Source: Thalassobius sp050633445 (GTDB lineage: Bacteria; Pseudomonadota; Alphaproteobacteria; Rhodobacterales; Rhodobacteraceae). From it: a DNA stretch of 64,000 nt. The notes below the pieces were generated by a model. It was not told the origin of the DNA and did not search any database. It saw nothing but the letters and a program-made list of their open reading frames with translations. Position 1 is the first letter of the stretch. Each line of letters starts with the position of its first letter. The stretch spans positions 1 to 64,000 of the forward strand of contig JBOEGN010000033.1 of the NCBI GenBank assembly GCA_050633445.1, read 5' to 3'. The translations under genes and the position numbers were made by a program. Below are positions 33,902 through 42,810 of the stretch, piece after piece.

Positions 33902-35956
33902 TCAATCCGGCGGTCCATTGCCCACAGTCAGATTGTTCAAACGGGTTGTCAGGTGCTCTCGTAATTCTTTGCTCGCCAAAAGGCTCGCTTTGGATCCGTC
34001 CAAGCTATGCCCTTCAATCTCCTTGGGAGCATTTGCAATTTGGTCTAGTTTACTGGCTTTGTCGTCTTTCTCAGAAATATTCCGCAACATCGCTTCAACA
34101 TCAGGGCCGACAAGGCCGAGAAGATGCGCCTTAGCAGTCAGTGTTTCGTTGCTATGCAAAGCAATTTTTGCCAACAAAAGCTTCCGATTATGCTCCGCCA
34201 CCCCCTGGGCAGGTGTTGACAAGAATTGTCTAGCGACATCTGGGAACCCAATTTCCAAGAGCCGCTTTGCCATTAGCTGACTGGATTCCGCGGTCAGTTT
34301 CGTCCCTTTCCGCGCGAGAACTGTGCCATATCGCATCGCATCCAAATCAGATCCGTGATCTGCTAAAGCCCTCGCAAACCCACTCCGTACTTCAGTGGAT
34401 TGCCTGATGTCTTCATGCGCGCTCTCCATTAGCGACCAGCTTTCTTCGAATTGGCCGGCCAGCGCGTTTGCTAAGATCAAGACCGTCAGGAGTCTTGGTG
34501 CAACTTCATCTCTGCGATGCTGTTGATAGTAGCTGGCCAAAAGGTCGACGGTTTCAGAGCTTATCGCGCGGCCCTGTCGAATTTCGCTCTCGATCAATTC
34601 GGCCAATGCAATTGGGGATATTGGAGCATCTGCTTGAACGGTGCTCACAAGCTTCTCTTTGGCCATTTCATCGCCGCCGGAGCGTGTGTGGATTTTAGCG
34701 CCAAGGTGATCTACTTCAGCCGTCATAGGCGTTGTCCGCCTTTCAACGATGCGCAAAATCGTTTGTGCGGCTTCGTCATTTCCACGCTCCAGAAAGGCGG
34801 CGCCCAATCTTGGCGCCAAGAGTTCCTGCAGAGGCATCGTCAGGTCAGAAAACGCGCGCAAAACCGGCGCTGGATCATACACATCCAGCTGATCATCCGG
34901 CTTTTGTGCAAGAAGTGCCCACATTGCGACAGAAGTCTGGCAGCTGGCGTACTTGGTCAGGTCCTTCGTTGCCGCACCATCCATCCCGTCAACAATGTTG
35001 GCGATGAACTGTAGCCACTTGATGTCAGGCTGATTGCCAGCATATGGCAAAAGCATTTGCGCTTCGGACCCAAAACCAAATGCCAAGTAGTGACGTACCA
35101 ATTGCAGGGCAACGACTGGATCAACTGCTACGACTTCTCCGCCCAGATGCAACCTCAGCTCACGCAACCCGGCGGCAAAATCCTCGCCTTGGACCCATTG
35201 AGCGGTGTCGAGCAAAGAGTCAGGCGGACAATCGACACCTTTTTCTGAAACCTTCTCGGCATTCAGTTCACCAACAATTTCAGGTGACTGCACTGGGAAG
35301 GCGTCTATGCCCGCATGATGAGCGAGCAGCCCCGTTTCATGCTTCGTGACATGTGGCAAGTCTACTTTATCAACGCGTTCGTCCGGGATTGTCAATTCGA
35401 CCAAACCCATCGATGCAGCCCGCCCCAACTGTTTCAACAATCGCCGCTTGGCTAGTTCGGAATCTGCGACACGCTGAACTGGAACCTGAGGCACGAGTTC
35501 CTTAGCAATGTTCGGGGATGTTGACTGGTTCCTGGAGCGCGCCAAAACCATGGCGGGATCAGGGAAATTGTAGCTGGCTGTTTCTTCAACTGCAGCAGCC
35601 TTGGGACCTGGAGAGACATCCACGACAATCATGCGAGCACCATTTGAGTAGGCCTTCGCGACACACTCACACCCGAACGAGACTGTCAGTCCTTTGGCAT
35701 CTGATGCAATCGCCGCAACCCTGTCGCGCCCAATCCGTGTAAACGCCTGAGACAGGTCGAATTCTGGTTCGGCACCTGGAAATTCCAAGCGGAGACCCTT
35801 TTCAACCTCCGCCGTTTTCCAGTTATTGCCAGACGGCAGATGCAGCACCACCCGGGTAAAACCATCGTGGTCTCCCGATTTGACAACGATCGGAGCTGCG
35901 AGCAAAGCGCTGGTGCAGCACGCGTAAAACAACAGAGCAAACACCCACCGCATCAT
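33902..35956 (-). CDS. Exported flagellar-locus protein with AMIN-like and helical-repeat regions
   Basis: I do not recognise a named family for this 684-residue protein. It has a signal peptide (WVFALLFYACCTSALLAA), then a beta-rich domain at residues about 22-120 (GFTRVVLHLPSG and MIVVDVSPGPKAA) reminiscent of an AMIN domain, a linker, and from about residue 240 to 640 a long run of alternating helices resembling TPR repeats (RLGAAFLERGNDEAAQTI; LLTVLILANALAGQFEESW). It overlaps motA by 4 bp and so is co-expressed with the stator. A periplasmic protein that binds peptidoglycan and organises the stator is plausible, but is inference. Confidence 0.7.
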   Translation of the reverse strand: MMRWVFALLFYACCTSALLAAPIVVKSGDHDGFTRVVLHLPSGNNWKTAEVEKGLRLEFPGAEPEFDLSQAFTRIGRDRVAAIASDAKGLTVSFGCECVAKAYSNGARMIVVDVSPGPKAAAVEETASYNFPDPAMVLARSRNQSTSPNIAKELVPQVPVQRVADSELAKRRLLKQLGRAASMGLVELTIPDERVDKVDLPHVTKHETGLLAHHAGIDAFPVQSPEIVGELNAEKVSEKGVDCPPDSLLDTAQWVQGEDFAAGLRELRLHLGGEVVAVDPVVALQLVRHYLAFGFGSEAQMLLPYAGNQPDIKWLQFIANIVDGMDGAATKDLTKYASCQTSVAMWALLAQKPDDQLDVYDPAPVLRAFSDLTMPLQELLAPRLGAAFLERGNDEAAQTILRIVERRTTPMTAEVDHLGAKIHTRSGGDEMAKEKLVSTVQADAPISPIALAELIESEIRQGRAISSETVDLLASYYQQHRRDEVAPRLLTVLILANALAGQFEESWSLMESAHEDIRQSTEVRSGFARALADHGSDLDAMRYGTVLARKGTKLTAESSQLMAKRLLEIGFPDVARQFLSTPAQGVAEHNRKLLLAKIALHSNETLTAKAHLLGLVGPDVEAMLRNISEKDDKASKLDQIANAPKEIEGHSLDGSKASLLASKELREHLTTRLNNLTVGNGPPD

Positions 35957-36822
35957 GCTGCCTCTTGCTTGGCGGCCTTCAAGGCCTCCTCCAACTCAGA
36001 ATAACTCGGTCGGTAATGCGATGGTGTATTCTGACGTCCAACTTCGATGCACAGATTGGTTGGATGCTTAAACAGGTTAGCGACCAGCACCTCGCGTATC
36101 AGTTGGTAAAAATGACTGTCCTCTTCGACAACAGCTTTCACTTTGGCAGCGAAAGGCGCAACTAGACCATAGGCCAAGAACACGCCTAGGAAGGTCCCGA
36201 CAAGCGCACCACCAATCATTTTCCCCAAAATTTCCGGTGGTTGATCAATTGATGCCATCGTTTTGATCACACCCAAGACCGCGGCGACGATGCCCAATGC
36301 AGGCAATCCATCCGCGACCGTCTGTAATGCATGACTGGAATGAAGCGCGTGATGTAAATTGGCCTCAATGCGCTTTTCCAGAACCTCTTCAACTTGATGC
36401 GGATCGTCGTAGTTCATCGATGCAGATCGCAGAGTATCGCAAATCAGGTTAACCGCCTCAGTATCCGCTAAGATTTTGGGGTAGCGCGCAAAGATGGCAG
36501 ACTCATCCGGTGCCTCAATATGCGCATCCAGTTCAACGGGATTTGACCGGGCAATGCGGATCAACTCAAACAGAAGGCACAGCAGGTCCTTATAGTCTTC
36601 GGGCTTCCATTTGGCGCCTTTGAATACCTTCCCGATGTCTTTGAGCGTGTGTTTCACCGCAGACATGTCGTTGCCAATCAGAAACGCTCCAACGGCCGCA
36701 CCGCCGATCATCATCATCTCGAACGGCAAGGATTTCAGGATGATCCCCAGCTTACCGCCTGCTGCCAGGTAGCCGCCGAAGACCATTACAAAAATCACGA
36801 CGATACCAATCAGACCAAACAT
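35953..36822 (-). CDS. motA: Flagellar stator protein MotA
   Basis: Proton-channel stator subunit that drives rotation. The 289 residues contain four membrane helices (about 4-22, 33-50, 168-190, 200-222), the GIVAAVLGVIKTMASID stretch with conserved Pro nearby, and PSHYRPSYSELEEAL near the C-terminus, typical of the longer MotA form. AAGGAG precedes ATG 36822. motB is not adjacent but 10 kb away at 46679. Co-transcribed with the MotE-like gene upstream and the 684-residue protein downstream. Confidence 0.95.
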   Translation of the reverse strand: MFGLIGIVVIFVMVFGGYLAAGGKLGIILKSLPFEMMMIGGAAVGAFLIGNDMSAVKHTLKDIGKVFKGAKWKPEDYKDLLCLLFELIRIARSNPVELDAHIEAPDESAIFARYPKILADTEAVNLICDTLRSASMNYDDPHQVEEVLEKRIEANLHHALHSSHALQTVADGLPALGIVAAVLGVIKTMASIDQPPEILGKMIGGALVGTFLGVFLAYGLVAPFAAKVKAVVEEDSHFYQLIREVLVANLFKHPTNLCIEVGRQNTPSHYRPSYSELEEALKAAKQEAA

Positions 36823-36883
36823 GTTTCACTCCTTGTTGAGATATGCAGATTTGCAGGGTCAGGTTAAAAAAGGCTCTAGACCG

Positions 36884-37492
36884 TCACTCTTTTGGAACGC
36901 CCATGTTGCGACCGGCCAAAACGACACTGATAGTGTAGGCAGTTTCGGGGGTGAGGCCGGTCATCACGCCGGCCGCAGCCTCCGGCTTCATGCGGGCCAG
37001 GAAACCAGCTGCGAAGTTCGGCTCCATCTCCTCAAACAAGGCAGCAGCATCCTTGGGTTTCATCGTTTCGTAGACTGTGACCAGCCTACCGACATCCCTT
37101 TCGGACGCCTGGTCAGCAAACTGCAACGTCCTGCTCAGGGCATCTTCTGCCTCGCGTAACTCGGCAAGTTGCACTGCGATATCGCGATCAGCTTGGGTAA
37201 GAGCTTGCATCCGCGCATCAATCGAGGCTTCTCGTTCGTCCAGCCGGCGTTTACGCAAGTCGAATGCTTCCAGCATCGCCGCGTATTCCTCGTCTGTTTC
37301 ACAAACCTGAGGCGCGACCAAAGGCACAACTTCCTGTTCCGCCGATGCTGCCTGGAAACGCTCCTCAGCCTTCGCCCATGCCTCTCCTCCTCCGGCGGCA
37401 ATCCTCAGCGCGGCAGAGCCAATCAACAGGGTGGCAATGACCGAGAGGCTGCCACGGCTGACGCGTGGTGGACGACGAGACCGCTTGCTCAT
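36884..37492 (-). CDS. MotE-like protein with MgtE-N-type C-terminus
   Basis: Resembles MotE of rhizobia, a periplasmic chaperone or assembly factor for the motility apparatus. The 202 residues have a basic N-terminus and one membrane helix (about 15-33), a coiled coil (FDLRKRRLDEREASIDARM; LAELREAEDALSRTL) and a C-terminal MgtE-N/FliG-like helical module (TMKPKDAAALFEEMEPNFAA, then MKPEAAAGVMTGLTPE). It overlaps the upstream 120-residue gene by 4 bp and lies 61 bp from motA. Confidence 0.75.
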   Translation of the reverse strand: MSKRSRRPPRVSRGSLSVIATLLIGSAALRIAAGGGEAWAKAEERFQAASAEQEVVPLVAPQVCETDEEYAAMLEAFDLRKRRLDEREASIDARMQALTQADRDIAVQLAELREAEDALSRTLQFADQASERDVGRLVTVYETMKPKDAAALFEEMEPNFAAGFLARMKPEAAAGVMTGLTPETAYTISVVLAGRNMGVPKE

Positions 37493-37851
37493 TGCGACAT
37501 CTCCCCTTTGACGTGCCGCACGAACATGGCTTCGGGCTGACGTTCTGGGGGAGGCGTTGGTGCGGGGTCAGGCAAGTCGTGCATCGACGCAACCAACAGC
37601 TCCAACCGCTTGGCCACATCCTCGGCTCGCACGGTCAGCCCATCCAGAGAGTTCGTCGACGAATCAGCAACTTGCTTTGCGTCATTCAATGTTTTTGTCA
37701 GGTCATCCACCTGCGAAGACAGCAACGCCACGGCGCCACCTACACCTTTTTCCAGGTCATTGAACCGGCTCAGGCGCCGCGCAAGGATAAAGCAATAAAA
37801 CCCTGCGCCCAAAGCGCCCGCAACTAGCAAAATATCGGCAATATATTCCAT
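37489..37851 (-). CDS. Small membrane-anchored coiled-coil protein, flagellar locus
   Basis: Not firmly recognised; size and layout resemble alphaproteobacterial flagellar-locus proteins of the DUF6468 type. The 120 residues comprise an N-terminal membrane helix (YIADILLVAGALGAGFYCFI), a coiled coil (VALLSSQVDDLTKTLNDAK) and a Pro-rich tail (DLPDPAPTPPPERQPE). It lies between fliL (12 bp) and the MotE-like gene (4-bp overlap). A role in stator assembly is inferred from context. Confidence 0.6.
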   Translation of the reverse strand: MEYIADILLVAGALGAGFYCFILARRLSRFNDLEKGVGGAVALLSSQVDDLTKTLNDAKQVADSSTNSLDGLTVRAEDVAKRLELLVASMHDLPDPAPTPPPERQPEAMFVRHVKGEMSQ

Positions 37852-37863
37852 GCGCTTTTCCTT

Positions 37864-38388
37864 CTAGTTCAGCACAAATTCCATGATCAGCAGGTCGTTC
37901 ACCCGGCCTGGCCCCGTGACGATCTGAATACGCCGTAGCATCTGCGCACGCAGGCGAATCAAGGCCGACGGCTCGCGCAGATCTTTTTCTTCGACAGCGC
38001 GCAGATAGCTGTTCAGCACATCGACAATACGCGGCATCAACTTCTGCACTTCATCTGCGTATTTGGCACTCGTCTCTACCTGACCACGAAAACGCAAATG
38101 CCGCGCCTTGGCGTTTGATCCCAGCGAAATCAGCAGAGGATCAATCGGCACAAAGGCAGTATCTGAGGTTGATAAATTACCGGACATCAAAGGGTTATCT
38201 GCATCATGACTTTCGTCTTGCCCATGCTCTTCAGCGGCCATCTCCTTGGCCCCAATGAACGGTAGCAACCCCATGCTGGCGGCAACATATCCCCCGCCAC
38301 CGCCGACTAGGGCCAGCACCAGGCCAATGATCATGGGCAGCTTCGAAGCTTTCTTCTCTTCGGTCTCAACCGTGTCCGTTGCGGTCAT
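37864..38388 (-). CDS. fliL: Flagellar basal body-associated protein FliL
   Basis: Inner-membrane protein surrounding the stator that raises torque. The 174 residues show one membrane helix (LPMIIGLVLALVGGGGGYVA), an acidic linker, and the FliL domain: FVPIDPLLISLGSNAKARHLRFRG region at residues about 80-103 and the terminal VNDLLIMEFVLN. It is the canonical FliL of the window. ATG 38388 lies 96 bp from fliF on the opposite strand with a CtrA-like site between. Confidence 0.93.
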   Translation of the reverse strand: MTATDTVETEEKKASKLPMIIGLVLALVGGGGGYVAASMGLLPFIGAKEMAAEEHGQDESHDADNPLMSGNLSTSDTAFVPIDPLLISLGSNAKARHLRFRGQVETSAKYADEVQKLMPRIVDVLNSYLRAVEEKDLREPSALIRLRAQMLRRIQIVTGPGRVNDLLIMEFVLN

Positions 38389-38433
38389 GGGATCCTCGCT
38401 CGTTTGAACAAATCCTGAATAGACCGAGAGGAA

Positions 38434-38448
38434 CTAACCGATTGTTAA
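38434..38448. promoter_or_regulatory. Probable CtrA site between fliL and fliF
   Basis: CTAA-N7-TTAA, 7 of 8 bases of the CtrA consensus, 37-51 bp upstream of fliF and 46-60 bp upstream of fliL. It is well placed to control both divergent operons. Confidence 0.55.
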
Positions 38449-38484
38449 GCCTGATCGCAGAAATTGCACAAAGGCAGAACGCCC

Positions 38485-40080
38485 ATGCAACGGAGGAATT
38501 TCGTGCAACAGATTCTACAGATCTGGAATGCGCTGGATATGCGCAAAAGAATATTGGTTGGGGCAGCGACAGTTGCCATGTTCATGGCAGTACTCGCCAT
38601 GTCCCGAATCGCGGCGGCGCCTAGTATGGTGTTGCTCTATGCCGGGCTGGAAAGCTCGGCAGCTGGCGAGGTTGTTCAAGCGCTTGAGGCGCGGGGAACA
38701 ACGTATCAAATTCGCGGATCATCCATTTTTGTCGCCGACGATCAGCGCGATCAGCTGCGGATGACACTGGCCAGCGAGGGCCTGCCGGCGAACGGTTCGA
38801 ACGGATACGAATTGCTAGACAACCTGACGGGGTTCGGCACCACAGCGCAGATGTTTAATGCTGCGTATTGGCGCGCCAAAGAAGGCGAGCTTGCCCGCAC
38901 CATGTTGGCCAGCCCCAGTGTCACCAAAGCTCGCGTCCACATCGCGAACACCGATTCGAACCCGTTTCAGCGGGATCTGCGGCCCTCAGCCTCTGTTTCG
39001 GTCAATGCCACTGGCGGCGTGACCAACGATCATGCGCGCGCTCTACGGTTTCTGGTGGCGTCCGCTGTTGCTGGACTGGACCCTGCGGATGTCGCGATCA
39101 TCGACGGGTCGGGCAAGCTAATCAGCGCCGAAGATACCAGTGGCAACGCCTTCACCGAGGACCGTTCGGAGGGGCTGAGAGATCGCGTCACCCGCTTGCT
39201 GGAGGCCCGCGTTGGGCCCGGAAATGCCGTTGTTGAGGTCTCAGTCGAAACTGTCACCGAAAGAGAATCTATTCGCGAGCGCACCTTGGATCCCGGCAGC
39301 CGCGTGTTGCTAAGCTCGGATAGCGAAGAAAGCTCGAACAATTCCAAAAACGGGGCCGGTGCAGGCGTGACCGTTGCCTCGAACCTGCCAGATGGTGATG
39401 CAGAGGGCGGTGGGGATTCTAGCGCCACAACCAGTCAATCTCGCGAGCGGATGAACTTTGATGTGTCCGAAACTCAGCGCGAAATCATCAGAGCCCCAGG
39501 CGCGGTGAAACGGCTGAGCGTGGCGGTTTTGGTCAATGGCGTCATCGCGCAAGACGCGGCTGGGGAACCCACATTGGAACTACGCGACCCTGATGAACTT
39601 GAGGCTCTACGCGAGCTTGTTGCGTCGGCCGTTGGGTATAACGAAGAACGCGGAGACGTAATTACCATCAAAACCATGCTTTTCAAGCCAGTCGCGCCGA
39701 TCGGAACCGAGGCCTCCTCTAGCCTGTTCTCGATGCTGCCGCTGGATGTGATGTCGCTGATCAAAATGGCCATTGCCGGGGTAATCGCCTTGATCATGGG
39801 ATTGTTCGTTGTCCGACCGATCCTCTCCAAACGCGCGCTACCCGCGATGCCTGCTCCTCCCTTGCTGGAGGAAAGACCGCCCGCACTGGATGGCGAAATT
39901 GATGATGCCGAGGACACGCCGACCGCTCTGACCGTGGTCGACGATCAGCAAGGTCAACTGGCCCAAGCGCAGTCCCAAGAAGACGCTGTGGAAAGGCTCA
40001 GAACCCTCATCAACGAGCGTCGAGACGAAACCGTCGAAGTCTTGCGAAACTGGTTAGAAGATGAAGAGGAAGCGCGATGA
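38485..40080 (+). CDS. fliF: Flagellar MS-ring protein FliF
   Basis: Forms the membrane ring on which the rod and C ring are built. ATG 38485 gives MQRRNFVQQILQIWNAL; an upstream TTG is not needed. The 531 residues show two membrane helices (about 22-42 and 415-437), the YAGLESSAAGEVVQALEARG ring-building motif, ASVSVNATGGVT, and a Ser-rich central insert (residues about 275-320). The C-terminal FliG-binding tail is present (RTLINERRDETVEVLRNWL). FliG itself is not encoded next to it. It overlaps the following gene by 4 bp. Confidence 0.95.
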   Translation: MQRRNFVQQILQIWNALDMRKRILVGAATVAMFMAVLAMSRIAAAPSMVLLYAGLESSAAGEVVQALEARGTTYQIRGSSIFVADDQRDQLRMTLASEGLPANGSNGYELLDNLTGFGTTAQMFNAAYWRAKEGELARTMLASPSVTKARVHIANTDSNPFQRDLRPSASVSVNATGGVTNDHARALRFLVASAVAGLDPADVAIIDGSGKLISAEDTSGNAFTEDRSEGLRDRVTRLLEARVGPGNAVVEVSVETVTERESIRERTLDPGSRVLLSSDSEESSNNSKNGAGAGVTVASNLPDGDAEGGGDSSATTSQSRERMNFDVSETQREIIRAPGAVKRLSVAVLVNGVIAQDAAGEPTLELRDPDELEALRELVASAVGYNEERGDVITIKTMLFKPVAPIGTEASSSLFSMLPLDVMSLIKMAIAGVIALIMGLFVVRPILSKRALPAMPAPPLLEERPPALDGEIDDAEDTPTALTVVDDQQGQLAQAQSQEDAVERLRTLINERRDETVEVLRNWLEDEEEAR

Positions 40081-40676
40081 CAATTGCACATCTCTTGGTG
40101 GATTTTGCCAATTTTCACGGCACGGGGGCCGAGCCTGTTTTCACCGATGCGACCCTCGAAGAGCACCAGCTCGAAGCCTTTGAACAAGGGTATCAAGCCG
40201 GCTGGGAAGATTCTGCCAAAGCCCATGCGGAGGAGGGACTTAGGATCAACGAAGAGCTTGCCGCTGCGCTGCAAGGCTGGTCCTTTACATTCCGTGACGC
40301 TCAAAATCAGTTGCTAGCGTCCTTGAAACCGTTGTTTCAGCAAATCTCGGATACGCTTCTGCCCGCTCTTGCGCAGGCCGGCGCGCCTCATCTCCTGGCT
40401 GATCAGTTGGCAGCCTTATCCCAGCAGCATTTGGGTGAAACTATGTGCCTGCGTGTCAGTCAAAACGACTTGCCGGCACTAGAGCGCCATTTTCAAAGCA
40501 CCGGATCATTCTCGGTCGATTTGAAAGACGACCCCTCTCTGAGCCCTGGCGAATTCCAAATCTCAATCGGGTCCGAAGAACGTTTTGTAGACATCAATCA
40601 AGTTATCGCAGCCGTACAAGACGCTCTTGCTGCTATGCCATCCAATCTTGAAAGGACCGGAACCCATGAAAGCTGA
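40077..40676 (+). CDS. fliH: FliH-like flagellar export regulator
   Basis: Predicted regulator that holds the FliI ATPase and ties it to the C ring. The 199 residues include EAFEQGYQAGWEDSAKAHAE (residues about 33-52), the FxxGxxxG repeat region of FliH, followed by helices and a C-terminal alpha/beta region. Its ends overlap fliF (4 bp) and fliN (11 bp). The sequence is divergent and the identification rests on the GYQAGW repeat and operon position. Confidence 0.75.
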   Translation: MTIAHLLVDFANFHGTGAEPVFTDATLEEHQLEAFEQGYQAGWEDSAKAHAEEGLRINEELAAALQGWSFTFRDAQNQLLASLKPLFQQISDTLLPALAQAGAPHLLADQLAALSQQHLGETMCLRVSQNDLPALERHFQSTGSFSVDLKDDPSLSPGEFQISIGSEERFVDINQVIAAVQDALAAMPSNLERTGTHES

Positions 40677-40947
40677 CGAACAGACCGACCCCACGAATCC
40701 GTTTTTATCCGTCCCAGTCGAGGTCACGATCTCGGTTGGCAAAGCACGACCTTTGATCCGAGATTTGTTGTCCTTATCAGAAGATGCGGTCCTGTCCCTG
40801 GACAAACGGGTCGAGGACCCGGTGGAGCTCTATGTTGGTGAACGGCTGATCGCGCGTGGCCAGCTTGAAGAGCTTGAAGGTGAGCAAAAGGGCCTTTTGG
40901 CGGTGCGTCTGACGGAAATCGCCTCACTACAGGACAGCCTGAAATGA
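40666..40947 (+). CDS. fliN: Flagellar C-ring protein FliN
   Basis: SpoA-domain subunit of the switch complex. ATG 40666 with AAAGGA upstream; 93 residues. The SpoA motif FLSVPVEVTISVGKARPLIRD is recognisable across residues 12-32, and PVELYVGERLIARGQLEEL is the second half. It is among the shortest FliN proteins, consisting of the SpoA domain only. Overlaps fliP by 4 bp. No FliM gene is present in this operon. Confidence 0.9.
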   Translation: MKADEQTDPTNPFLSVPVEVTISVGKARPLIRDLLSLSEDAVLSLDKRVEDPVELYVGERLIARGQLEELEGEQKGLLAVRLTEIASLQDSLK

Positions 40948-41678
40948 AACATCTCCTGATTGGCGGCGTTCTCGCCGCCATTTTTCTGTTCGCGCCCACG
41001 CTTGTATTTGCCCAAGGAATCTCGATCGACCTTGGTCAAGATGGGTCAATCACCAGCCGCACCATTCAGCTGTTTATCCTGATCACAGTGCTGAGTTTGG
41101 CCCCTGGGATTGCGATTATGGTGACCTGTTTTCCCTTTTTTGTGACCGTTTTATCTATCCTCAGGCAAGCCATCGGCCTGCAACAGTCTCCTCCGAACAT
41201 GCTGATCGTCAGCCTTGCTCTGTTCCTGACCTACTTTGTTATGGAGCCTGTATTCATTGATGCGTGGGAAAATGGGATCTCGCCAATGCTGGAAAACCAG
41301 ATCGAATTCGACGTCGCCTTTAGCAAAACCGTGGATCCGTTTCGTACTTTCATGGCGTCGCGTCTTGACGGGGAAACTTTCGAAGCCGTGGTAGCTCTGC
41401 GGCCCAATGTCCAGGTCGATGGAGCCGCCGCAGACGCTCCGCTGTCCGTTTTGGTTCCCAGTTTTCTACTCAGCGAGATTGCTCGTGCGTTTCAAGTCGG
41501 CTTTTTAGTGTTTTTGCCCTTTGTGATTATCGACTTGGTTGTGGCGGCCATCCTGATGTCAATGGGGATGATGATGGTGCCCCCAGCTGTCGTGTCTTTG
41601 CCCTTCAAGCTTGGTTTTTTCGTTGTCGCTGACGGGTGGTCTCTGATCGCCAGCGCTTTGGTCAATGGATACTTCTAG
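40944..41678 (+). CDS. fliP: Flagellar export gate protein FliP
   Basis: Core gate subunit. The 244 residues begin with a cleavable signal peptide (LLIGGVLAAIFLFAPTLVFA) and show the family motifs RTIQLFILITVLSLAPGI, FVTVLSILRQAIGLQQSPPN and ILMSMGMMMVPPAVVSLPFK, each a conserved part of the FliP helices. It ends 2 bp before a strong intrinsic terminator. Confidence 0.96.
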   Translation: MKHLLIGGVLAAIFLFAPTLVFAQGISIDLGQDGSITSRTIQLFILITVLSLAPGIAIMVTCFPFFVTVLSILRQAIGLQQSPPNMLIVSLALFLTYFVMEPVFIDAWENGISPMLENQIEFDVAFSKTVDPFRTFMASRLDGETFEAVVALRPNVQVDGAAADAPLSVLVPSFLLSEIARAFQVGFLVFLPFVIIDLVVAAILMSMGMMMVPPAVVSLPFKLGFFVVADGWSLIASALVNGYF

Positions 41679-41679
41679 A

Positions 41680-41703
41680 GCGGGCCTTTCAGCCCGCCCT
41701 TTT
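41680..41703 (+). terminator. Intrinsic terminator after fliP
   Basis: GCGGGC (41680-41685) pairs with GCCCGC (41692-41697) around CTTTCA, followed by CC and TTTT. It lies directly beyond the fliP stop, between the converging fliP and flgI genes, and also contains a weaker reverse-direction stem. Confidence 0.85.
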
Positions 41704-42810
41704 CTATCTCACCACAAACTCTGCATGCAGCGCACCAGCTGCCTTCAGGCTTTTCAGGATATCGATCATATCCCGGGGCGAGACACCTAACGCGTTCAAG
41801 CCTTCGATTACCTCTGACAAGGAGGTGCCACCATCCACTTCTGCAAGGCGCGGTCCTTCCTCCTCTTCCAGTTCTGCGCGCGTCCTGGGCACCACCACCG
41901 TTTCCCCTTCGGCGAATGGGTTTGGCTGCACGGCAATCGGTGTCTCTTGGATACGCAGCGTCAAATTACCCTGAGACACAGCGACCCGAGAAATGCGCAC
42001 GTCCTCTCCCATAACGATGGTTCCAGAGCGTTGATCAACAACAACACGAGCCCTACGCTCGGGCTCTATCTGAATATTCTCGATCCGACCCAAAGCATGT
42101 GCTGGCGAGGACATACGGGTTTGCTCGATATCCAAGCGCACGGTGCCTGCATCCACCATCCGCGCAACTCCGCGTCCAAAGTTTCGATTGATTGCCTTTT
42201 CGATCCGGCCCGCCGTCGTGAAATCCGGTTCGCGCAAGGCTAGACGGATCACCTTCAATTCGGCAAATGCAAAGTCAACTTCGCGTTCGATCCGTGCACC
42301 AGACGGGATAACCCCAGACGTTGGCACGCCCTGAACAACGCTTGCCGCAGCACCTTCGGCGGAAACACCCCCCGCGATAACAGTCCCTTGCGCGACCGCA
42401 TAGATCTGACCATCTGCCGCATTCAGCGGCGTCATTATCAAGGTACCGCCCAAAAGGCTGTTGGCGTCACCAATGGCAGAAACCGTCACATCCATCGTCG
42501 AACCGGCGCGCGCGAACGGGTTAAGACTGCCGGTCACGAAAACGGCGGCAACGTTTTTGGGCCGGAATTGCTCTCCAGCGACATTGACCCCAAGGCGCTC
42601 CAGAATATTGGACATGATCTCTTCAGTGAAGGGTGCGTTTCGAATTCCGTCTCCGGTGCCATTCAGCCCAACAACAAGGCCGTAACCAACCAGGTCGTTG
42701 CCGCGCACGCCGTCAAATTCGACCAAATCTTTCAGCCGGACATTGCTGGCCTGTGCAGGCTGGATGGACATCAGGCAGATCGTAACCAGACCAAAAAGAA
42801 AAGTTCTCAT
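41704..42810 (-). CDS. flgI: Flagellar P-ring protein FlgI
   Basis: Periplasmic ring subunit around the rod, assembled with help from FlgA. The 368 residues have a signal peptide (FLFGLVTICLMSIQPAQA), then VRLKDLVEFDGVRGNDLVGY, a hallmark of FlgI, and the late motif RAEVVVD-like segment RRARVVVDQRSGTIVMGEDV. C-terminus ALGVSPRDMIDILKSLKAAG is conserved. It overlaps flgL by 4 bp. Confidence 0.96.
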   Translation of the reverse strand: MRTFLFGLVTICLMSIQPAQASNVRLKDLVEFDGVRGNDLVGYGLVVGLNGTGDGIRNAPFTEEIMSNILERLGVNVAGEQFRPKNVAAVFVTGSLNPFARAGSTMDVTVSAIGDANSLLGGTLIMTPLNAADGQIYAVAQGTVIAGGVSAEGAAASVVQGVPTSGVIPSGARIEREVDFAFAELKVIRLALREPDFTTAGRIEKAINRNFGRGVARMVDAGTVRLDIEQTRMSSPAHALGRIENIQIEPERRARVVVDQRSGTIVMGEDVRISRVAVSQGNLTLRIQETPIAVQPNPFAEGETVVVPRTRAELEEEEGPRLAEVDGGTSLSEVIEGLNALGVSPRDMIDILKSLKAAGALHAEFVVR

